Source: CAWFGW01 sp963815495 (lineage in GTDB: Bacteria; Bacteroidota; Bacteroidia; Cytophagales; JAAEPT01). From it: a DNA stretch of 29,607 bases. A model generated the notes under the pieces. It was not told the DNA's origin. It ran no database searches and saw nothing but the letters and a program-made list of their open reading frames with translations. The position numbers were made by a program, and so were the translations under genes. Within the stretch, counting starts at the first letter, position 1. Each line of letters opens with the position of its first letter. This document shows positions 24,574 to 29,607 of the stretch, piece by piece. Location: assembly GCA_963815495.1 (NCBI GenBank), contig CAWFGW010000023.1, positions 1 through 29,607 on the forward strand, written 5' to 3'.

Positions 24574-24602
24574 AGTTAACATAGCAGTAACCATAGAGTT
24601 AC
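24574..24602. promoter_or_regulatory. Weak Pho-box-like repeats upstream of the 109-residue secreted protein
   Basis: AGTTAA at 24574, CAGTAA at 24585 and AGTTAC at 24597 lie at 11 and 12 bp. The match is weaker than at the other sites, but it stands directly before a candidate -7 element. Confidence 0.3.
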
Positions 24603-24612
24603 AATCAAAAGC

Positions 24613-24620
24613 CAACTTTG
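24613..24620 (+). promoter_or_regulatory. Candidate -7 element, possibly leaderless
   Basis: CAACTTTG resembles TAnnTTTG and ends only 4 bp before the ATG at 24625, so transcription would begin at or very near the start codon. Confidence 0.35.
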
Positions 24621-24624
24621 TAGT

Positions 24625-24954
24625 ATGAAAAACAAGTTGACTTTCTTATTTGCATTCATCGTTTTAGCTACAATGGCTGGAAACAACCCTAAAAGTGTTC
24701 AAAAGCACATTGAAGGAAAAGTAATTGATCAAATGACGGGTGAACCGTTGACCGGTGTTTTAATTCATGAAACTGCAACAGGCGAAAAAATTTACACGGA
24801 TGTAAATGGCGCTTTTGATGTGAATTTTTATGATAACGAAACACATGTCTTGGAAGTAACTTATATTTCTTACGAAGACAAAAAACTAGTAGTAAGTTCT
24901 GAAAGTAAAAACGAAGAACAAATAACTATTTATCTATCTGAAAGTTACTTATAA
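24625..24954 (+). CDS. Small secreted protein with carboxypeptidase-regulatory-like domain
   Basis: The 109-residue protein has a signal peptide (about residues 1-18, LTFLFAFIVLATMA). It is followed by a single beta-sandwich of the CarboxypepD_reg-like type: IEGKVIDQMTGEPLTGVLIH, then TATGEKIYTDVNGAFDV, then VTYISYEDKKLVV. In Bacteroidota this domain usually forms the N-terminus of TonB-dependent receptors; here it stands alone, with no receptor domain and no nearby frame that would restore one. It may be a periplasmic or surface adaptor. It sits at the end of the phosphate locus behind weak Pho-box-like repeats, so phosphate-responsive expression is possible. No specific function is claimed. 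Confidence 0.82.
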   Translation: MKNKLTFLFAFIVLATMAGNNPKSVQKHIEGKVIDQMTGEPLTGVLIHETATGEKIYTDVNGAFDVNFYDNETHVLEVTYISYEDKKLVVSSESKNEEQITIYLSESYL

Positions 24955-25017
24955 TAACAGGTAATTAGTTCTCAATTTTTTTATAAGACGAGAAAATAAT
25001 TTTCATGTTTTTACGTG

Positions 25018-25078
25018 TGTTAACATTATGCTAACACACGGTACGATTTTCTTAACTATATTGTAATACAGGCTTAAC
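25018..25078. promoter_or_regulatory. Pho-box-like direct repeats upstream of the MORN-like secreted protein
   Basis: TGTTAA at 25018 and TGCTAA at 25029 (11 bp), then CTTAAC at 25051, TGTAAT at 25062 and CTTAAC at 25073, three units on an exact 11-bp period. The first pair also forms an 8-bp inverted repeat, GTGTGTTA / TAACACAC. CACCTTTA at 25091 may be the -7 element. Confidence 0.5.
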
Positions 25079-25110
25079 ATAATCCTGTTTCACCTTTAAA
25101 GAAAAGCGCC

Positions 25111-25569
25111 ATGAAAAAGATCATCACCTTACTTGTTACAGCATTTATCTTGATGTCATTCACTTCTCAAAACCCAGCGTCAGAACTGGAATTGAGACAT
25201 GACTCCAAAGGAAACCTCTATGAAGGATTAGAAAAAACGTTTTATGATGACGGGAATATAAAGTCAACGGTAACTTTTATAGAAGGTAAAAGAGAAGGTG
25301 AATCCGTTAAATATCATGTAAATGGGTCTGTAAAAGAAAAAGGACATTTTAAAAATGGTTTAAAAGAAGGCATTTGGGAAATGTGGGATAAAAACAACGT
25401 GAAAGTTGCGGAGGCACATTATTTGAATGGAAAGAAAAACGGAGAGTGGAAAATTTGGAGCTCAGAAGGAAAATTGCTTCATGAAATGAACTATAAAATG
25501 GGAGAGCGAAGTGGTAAGTGGATTATAAGAGATGAAAAAGGTAACATTACTTTTGAAACCGTTTATTAA
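25111..25569 (+). CDS. Secreted MORN-repeat-like (YwqK-type) protein
   Basis: The 152-residue protein has a signal peptide (MKKIITLLVTAFILMSF, cut near residues 19-24). It then has about five repeats of roughly 20-24 residues with the pattern G-x-x-x-Y/H-x-x-G-x-x-x-x-x-G-x-W: DDGNIKSTVTFIEGKREGES, NGSVKEKGHFKNGLKEGIWE, NGKKNGEWKIWSSEG, KMGERSGKWI. This is the MORN/YwqK repeat. Family members in databases are often labelled antitoxins, but no toxin partner is present here and the protein is exported. The repeats probably bind lipid, glycan or another protein at the cell surface. It has its own Pho-box-like upstream repeats and a terminator, so it is a single-gene unit and a candidate phosphate-starvation gene. 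Confidence 0.82.
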   Translation: MKKIITLLVTAFILMSFTSQNPASELELRHDSKGNLYEGLEKTFYDDGNIKSTVTFIEGKREGESVKYHVNGSVKEKGHFKNGLKEGIWEMWDKNNVKVAEAHYLNGKKNGEWKIWSSEGKLLHEMNYKMGERSGKWIIRDEKGNITFETVY

Positions 25570-25590
25570 TAGAAATATCTTTTAACAAGA

Positions 25591-25621
25591 AAGCATCCTG
25601 TAAAAGTAGGATGCTTTTTTT
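25591..25621 (+). terminator. Intrinsic terminator after the MORN-like gene
   Basis: AAGCATCCT (25591-25599) pairs with AGGATGCTT (25608-25616) around an 8-nt loop, followed by a run of T to 25621. It marks the end of the phosphate locus. Confidence 0.9.
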
Positions 25622-25648
25622 ATATCCTTTTTTTCTACTTTTAACCCC

Positions 25649-26479
25649 ATGAAGCTTTACAAGCAACTGCAGATACTGAGCATAGATGTAGCCTTTGGTG
25701 CAGCAGCAGGTGCCTTTTTAGTTAGTCAGGTGCTTTCTATTCAATTGCCTTTTATCATTTATTTTTCACTGACTATGGCAGTGTGGTTGATATATACCAT
25801 CGATCATCTTATGGATGCAGCTAAAATGCAGCAAAAGGCGATTACCCCTAGACATGTATTTCATCAGAAGTATTATAAAGAATTGCTGTGGATTTGGCTA
25901 ACGCTTTTTCTAATCACAGGTTGTTTATGTTTAGCTTATTTGCCTATCACAACAATTAAACTGGGGTTAATAGCAGCAATGCTGGTAGTCGCTCATTTAG
26001 TATTAGTCAACTTACTAGGAACCAAAATTTCAATTTTAGTACAAAAGGAATTAGGTGTTGCGATTACTTATTCCACAGGTGTGGTCGTTGGTCCATTGAG
26101 TATGATGAAAGCCATACCCCACTATTTGTGGTGGGTATTGGCGCAACTGTTTTTATACGCCTTCATCAACTTGCTCGAATTTTCTTACTTTGAAAAAGAA
26201 GTAGATAAAAAACAAGGTCAAACCTCCATCGCTCGAAGTATTGGAACCCAACCTTTAGAAATTATTATTTATACTATGTTGGGGGTGGGTCTGTTTATTA
26301 ACACTTACTGTTTAGTTTACTTCCCTTCAAGGATTGTCGTTCAGCTTGTTTTGTTTTTAATGTTTGGTGTGTTGACTTTGGTATTTATTAAAAAAAGCAC
26401 CTTTGCACATAATGAACGCTACCGTACTTGGGGTGACGTAGTCTTTTTGTTCCCCATTATTTTAGCGGTGTTTGTATGA
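25649..26479 (+). CDS. UbiA-like membrane prenyltransferase family protein
   Basis: The 276-residue protein is almost entirely hydrophobic, with about eight or nine membrane helices. Two acidic motifs sit where UbiA-type prenyltransferases bind prenyl diphosphate through magnesium. The first is YTIDHLMDAAKM (Asp52, Asp56), a reduced form of the usual NDxxDxxxD. The second is YFEKEVDKKQGQTSIARSIG, matching the D-x-E-x-D-x-x-x-G-x-x-T pattern. The weak first motif means the substrate, or even activity, may differ from classic members. The 3' end overlaps a methyltransferase gene by 4 bp (ATGA), so a prenylation-methylation pair, as in quinone or lipid synthesis, is a fair inference but not shown. 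Confidence 0.68.
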   Translation: MKLYKQLQILSIDVAFGAAAGAFLVSQVLSIQLPFIIYFSLTMAVWLIYTIDHLMDAAKMQQKAITPRHVFHQKYYKELLWIWLTLFLITGCLCLAYLPITTIKLGLIAAMLVVAHLVLVNLLGTKISILVQKELGVAITYSTGVVVGPLSMMKAIPHYLWWVLAQLFLYAFINLLEFSYFEKEVDKKQGQTSIARSIGTQPLEIIIYTMLGVGLFINTYCLVYFPSRIVVQLVLFLMFGVLTLVFIKKSTFAHNERYRTWGDVVFLFPIILAVFV

Positions 26480-27105
26480 GTCAATCTAATTTTAACTTTA
26501 TCGCTCCCGTATATGATTTTCTAGCGTATGTTATTTTTGGTTCGCAATTAAAAAAAGCACAAACCATTTTTTTAAACCAAATCAAACACGGAGATAAAGT
26601 ACTTGTTGTTGGCGGTGGCACAGGGTGGATTTTAGAGGATTTAAATAAACTTAACAAACCGATAAATGTAGTCTATGTGGAGCCGGCTGCAAAAATGATG
26701 TCACTCTCTAAAGCGAGGCTAAAGTTAAATAACTTAACTATAGAGTATCTTCAACAACCATTACTCGAAATGGATTCTCATCAACAATTCGATGTGATCT
26801 GTACTTTTTTCTTTTTAGACTTATTTGAAAAAGAGCTGGTTTTAAAGTCAATTAATAAGCTTGAGCAATTGTTAAATCTTAACGGAAGATGGTTGTTTGC
26901 AGATTTTGTATCAGAAAAACAAAGCCCCATCAGCCACAGAATATTAATTAAAACAATGTTTCTTTTTTTTCGCTCTTGTGCTAATATCCAATCAAAAGAA
27001 CTGCTGGATTATCAGCAAATTATACTTCAGCTTCGTTTTGAAAAAATTGAAAGTAGACAATGGAAGCGTGGTTTAATTCAAGGAGCAGTTTTCCGTAAAA
27101 TCTAA
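26476..27105 (+). CDS. Class I SAM-dependent methyltransferase
   Basis: The 209-residue protein has the Rossmann methyltransferase motifs. Motif I is VLVVGGGTGWIL (about 42-53), motif II ends in the acidic NVVYVEP, and the post-I and motif IV region includes FDVICTFFFLDLF followed by the motif V/VI segment LLNLNGRWLFADFV. The N-terminus (FIAPVYDFLAYVIFG) resembles UbiE-like enzymes. The ATG overlaps the end of the UbiA-like gene, so both are translated from one message. The substrate is probably the product or precursor handled by that membrane protein; this rests on gene order only. Confidence 0.85.
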   Translation: MSQSNFNFIAPVYDFLAYVIFGSQLKKAQTIFLNQIKHGDKVLVVGGGTGWILEDLNKLNKPINVVYVEPAAKMMSLSKARLKLNNLTIEYLQQPLLEMDSHQQFDVICTFFFLDLFEKELVLKSINKLEQLLNLNGRWLFADFVSEKQSPISHRILIKTMFLFFRSCANIQSKELLDYQQIILQLRFEKIESRQWKRGLIQGAVFRKI

Positions 27106-27163
27106 TTTTTTCGTATTTCTAGTTTCAACCACGGGTTTTCTATCCATCCTTCTAGTTTTTAAA

Positions 27164-27171
27164 TACCTTTG
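27164..27171 (+). promoter_or_regulatory. Candidate -7 element before the RNA methyltransferase, possibly leaderless
   Basis: TACCTTTG matches TAnnTTTG exactly and ends 6 bp before the preferred ATG at 27178. The predicted transcription start falls at or next to the start codon. Confidence 0.5.
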
Positions 27172-27177
27172 TGCTGT

Positions 27178-28395
27178 ATGAAAAACGAAAGGTTATATCC
27201 AGTCCATGTTCGGGCAGTTGTAAACACATTATTATCCATTTTTAAGGAAGGTTATTTGGCTGACAAAGCCATTCAATACACATTAAAATCGAACCCTAAA
27301 GCTGGGTCAAAAGATCGTGCGTTTATTGCATCGTCTACCTATGACATCGTACGTTGGTGGCGTAAATATTGGTTTTTATTAGGCAAAGAAGAGCAGCATA
27401 CCGAAGAAGCTCTTTGGGAATTGTTTGGCGTTTATTGGCTAGAACAAGGCAACTCGTTACCCGAATGGACAGAGTTTCAAAACATAGATAAAGATAAAGT
27501 AGTAAGCCGTAGAGGTGCCGCAGAGAAAACCACTGCTATTCGTGAATCTGTCCCCGACTGGCTCTTTGAACTGGGTGCTGATGAATTAAGTCCGGAAAAG
27601 TGGGGAGAAGAAATAGCGGCTATGAATGGGGAGTCGACTATTTATATCCGCGCAAACACTATTAAAACAACCATTAAGGAGTTACTTCAAGAGTTGAAGA
27701 ACAAAGACATTGAGGCAAAATTATTTAAACCGGTAGAAAATTGCATTTCAATTGCTGAACGGCAAAACCTGTTTGGTTTAGAGATCTTCAAAAGAGGATA
27801 TTTCGAAATGCAAGACGCAGGATCGCAAATGATAGGTGATTTTCTGCGTGTAGAACCAGGGATGCGCGTGATTGATGCTTGTGCAGGGGCAGGAGGAAAA
27901 ACACTTCAGCTAGCAGCAAAAATGCAAAACAAAGGTCGCATTATTTCCATGGATATCGAAGATTGGAAACTACAAGAACTAAAGCGTAGAACGCGCAGAG
28001 CTGGGGTGGGTATTGTGGAGACAAAAGTCATAGAGGGTACCAAAACAATCAAGCGACTAGCTAACTCCGCAGATCGGTTGTTGCTAGATGTGCCGTGTTC
28101 AGGCCTAGGTGTGTTGAAGCGAAACCCAGATGCAAAGTGGAAATTAGACCTCTCGTTTATTAATCGCATTAAACAAACACAAGAAGAAATATTGCAAAGT
28201 TACTCGCGGATGTTAAAAAAAAACGGTCTGATGGTGTATGCCACCTGTAGCATTCTACCTTCTGAAAATAATAAGCAGGTAGAAAAATTTTTAACGGCCA
28301 ACCCAGCTTTTGAAATGATAGAAGAACAACAACTTTATCCTTCCACACAATCTTATGATGGATTCTATATGGCGTTGATTAAAAGAAAGTTATAA
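27178..28395 (+). CDS. RsmB/NOP-family RNA (cytosine-5) methyltransferase
   Basis: The 405-residue enzyme has an N-terminal NusB-like helical region (about 1-130, with DKAIQYTLKSNPKAGSKDRA) and a C-terminal catalytic domain. SAM-binding motifs are VIDACAGAGGKTLQLAAK and ISMDIEDWKL. The two family cysteines are in LLLDVPCSGLGVLKRNPDAK (motif IV) and VYATCSILPSEN (motif VI), both intact. This is the signature of enzymes that make 5-methylcytosine in rRNA or tRNA. The E. coli counterpart RsmB acts on 16S rRNA, but other members act elsewhere, so the target is not fixed. The frame is open back to 27169, but the ATG at 27178 follows the -7 element and gives the usual MKNERLYP start. Confidence 0.92.
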   Translation: MKNERLYPVHVRAVVNTLLSIFKEGYLADKAIQYTLKSNPKAGSKDRAFIASSTYDIVRWWRKYWFLLGKEEQHTEEALWELFGVYWLEQGNSLPEWTEFQNIDKDKVVSRRGAAEKTTAIRESVPDWLFELGADELSPEKWGEEIAAMNGESTIYIRANTIKTTIKELLQELKNKDIEAKLFKPVENCISIAERQNLFGLEIFKRGYFEMQDAGSQMIGDFLRVEPGMRVIDACAGAGGKTLQLAAKMQNKGRIISMDIEDWKLQELKRRTRRAGVGIVETKVIEGTKTIKRLANSADRLLLDVPCSGLGVLKRNPDAKWKLDLSFINRIKQTQEEILQSYSRMLKKNGLMVYATCSILPSENNKQVEKFLTANPAFEMIEEQQLYPSTQSYDGFYMALIKRKL

Positions 28396-28535
28396 AAGAT
28401 TAAAATCGATTTTTTGAAATCGGGTAAAAAAACTTTTTATTTTATTTCACTTTTCGTGTTCACTTCTAGGAGGATTATTCATCTACATAGGTCAACGAGT
28501 TATGTTTTAATATCGTAATCTAATAATCGTATCAT

Positions 28536-29607
28536 ATGAGAAAAACACTTTACTCCTTAATAATCACTCTCTTTGCACAAAATTTAGTGGCACAAAATAT
28601 TTCTGGGTTTGTAAAAAACAAAGAAGGAAATCCAATTTCAAATGCATTAGTTACGCTTTCCGATGACTTATCTGTATGGACAAAAACCACAAGTGATGGT
28701 TCTTTTTCACTGCCAGGAAATAGCAACAAGGAACTTAGAGTAGCAGCCTTACATTATGAAACTATCTCTGCGTTTAGTTTGTCATCAACCGCTAACGTTA
28801 CAATTGTAATGCAGCCAGATGTGTTACTACAAACAGATTATTATCATATAAGCTTCGATCATTTGAGAGCTGGTGATTTTTATAGTAAAGAGGAATTAAA
28901 AGACGATTTTCCTGTGCCATCTGGAATAGGGTTTTATGAAGCAGAAGACCCTACCTCAAACAGAGCTTTTGTAGATACGGAGATAAGTCTAGATGAAAAC
29001 GGTCAATCTTTACGGGTCCGGTTTCCTGCCGGTCAATTAAAAACGGCTAACTCTGGGATAGACGCTCGAATACCATTAGCGAAAACATACAAAGACAACG
29101 ACTTTAATGGCGAAGAAGTTTATTTGTCTTATTGGATTAAGTTTAGCAATAATTTTGAGTTTGATAAATGTGGGGGTAAACTACCGAGTCTGGGAGGTTC
29201 TGATGTAGGTACAAGAGAAAACCTATGGAAAGGACGTATCATGTGGCGCAATGGCGGTAGCATTCAATTTTATATGGAACTACCACACGATGAAGATGGT
29301 TTTGATAGTGATGCAGAACGATTCTGGGGTGAAAAAGAATATGATGGTGGTGATATTTGCACCAATAAATTTACTTCTTATTTAGCCGCCCCAGGGTGGC
29401 ATAACATTGAGCTTCACTATAAGTTGGATAATGGTACTCCCACAGGACTTTTTGAAGGTTGGGTAGATGGGGATAAAGGACATAAAATAATCAATTCTGA
29501 AGTTTTTGGTTTTTATCGTAGACAAGGGGAGGGACTTGAGAATTTAACTATCAACGCAATTTTGCTTTCAACATTTTTAGGTGGATCATCAGAGGAATAC
29601 GAGCCTA
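28536..29607 (+). CDS. Secreted protein with carboxypeptidase-regulatory-like N-domain and PL14-like lyase domain, 3' end cut by the window
   Basis: The ATG at 28536 opens a frame that stays open to the window edge (357 codons). It begins with a signal peptide cut after LVAQ. A small beta-sandwich follows (about 20-95: ISGFVKNKEGNPISNALVTL, TTSDGSFSLPG). The second domain (about 105 onward) carries YWIKFSNNFEFDKCGGKLPS, LGGSDVG, GRIMWRNGGSIQFYME, APGWHNIELHYKLDNG and GLFEGWVDG. The W-x-K-F and GGKLPxLGG segments recall the PL14-type alginate/glucuronan lyase-like fold seen in bacteria, algal viruses and fungi. A carbohydrate substrate is inferred from that resemblance only. It stands alone after the RNA methyltransferase. 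Confidence 0.72.
   Translation, partial: MRKTLYSLIITLFAQNLVAQNISGFVKNKEGNPISNALVTLSDDLSVWTKTTSDGSFSLPGNSNKELRVAALHYETISAFSLSSTANVTIVMQPDVLLQTDYYHISFDHLRAGDFYSKEELKDDFPVPSGIGFYEAEDPTSNRAFVDTEISLDENGQSLRVRFPAGQLKTANSGIDARIPLAKTYKDNDFNGEEVYLSYWIKFSNNFEFDKCGGKLPSLGGSDVGTRENLWKGRIMWRNGGSIQFYMELPHDEDGFDSDAERFWGEKEYDGGDICTNKFTSYLAAPGWHNIELHYKLDNGTPTGLFEGWVDGDKGHKIINSEVFGFYRRQGEGLENLTINAILLSTFLGGSSEEYEP

Noticed and set aside
25111..25569. An antitoxin of a toxin-antitoxin pair, as YwqK-type proteins are often labelled.
   Set aside because: The protein has a signal peptide, stands alone between a promoter-like region and a terminator, and has no toxin neighbour.
28407..28422. A terminator after the RNA methyltransferase gene.
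   Set aside because: The 6-bp stem (CGATTT / AAATCG) is weak and is followed by G and A residues rather than a T run.

Overview
The window reads as chromosome of a Bacteroidota member, most likely a Flavobacteriales-type marine or freshwater bacterium. This rests on low GC, protein families typical of that phylum (OprO/OprP-type phosphate porins, NptA-type Na/Pi transporters with a PhoU tail, four-helix-bundle S23 genes, carboxypeptidase-regulatory-like secreted proteins), almost no Shine-Dalgarno sequences, and several candidate -7 elements of the TAnnTTTG kind. I could not run a database search, so names come from visible motifs and remembered family patterns.

Positions 1-7270 hold a partial conserved hypothetical gene on the minus strand, then a fatty-acid beta-oxidation operon on the plus strand: a MarR-type regulator, a FadN-type fused hydroxyacyl-CoA dehydrogenase/enoyl-CoA hydratase, a FadA-type thiolase and a FadE-type acyl-CoA dehydrogenase. 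Each of the two spacers between the fad genes holds a small S23/IVP four-helix-bundle gene. Both small genes are bracketed by inverted arrays of degenerate 7-bp repeats. A third, gene-less pair of the same arrays lies upstream of marR. This is the most unusual structure in the window.

Positions 7255-10746 (minus strand) hold a compact signalling operon: a response-regulator/PP2C phosphatase, a PAS histidine kinase, a single-domain Rcp1-like response regulator and a second histidine kinase. Positions 10939-12813 hold a TerB-like gene, a decayed GDPD/FAM151-like lipoprotein pseudogene and an intact paralogue of it.

Positions 12794-25569 form a large phosphate-acquisition locus. A phoB-yjbQ pair on the minus strand diverges from two tandem phosphate porins, pstS, pstC, pstA, pstB, phoU, two Na/Pi cotransporters and two small secreted proteins. 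Upstream regions across this block carry direct repeats of a TGTTAA-like hexamer spaced exactly 11 bp apart, which look like Pho boxes. No phoR is visible. The system would take phosphate through the outer membrane (porins), bind and import it by ATP-driven Pst or by Na symport, and signal through PhoU to PhoB.

Positions 25649-29607 hold a UbiA-like membrane protein overlapping a methyltransferase gene, an RsmB/NOP-type RNA methyltransferase and the start of a secreted protein resembling the PL14 polysaccharide lyase fold. I saw no tRNA, rRNA, CRISPR, transposase or prophage genes.
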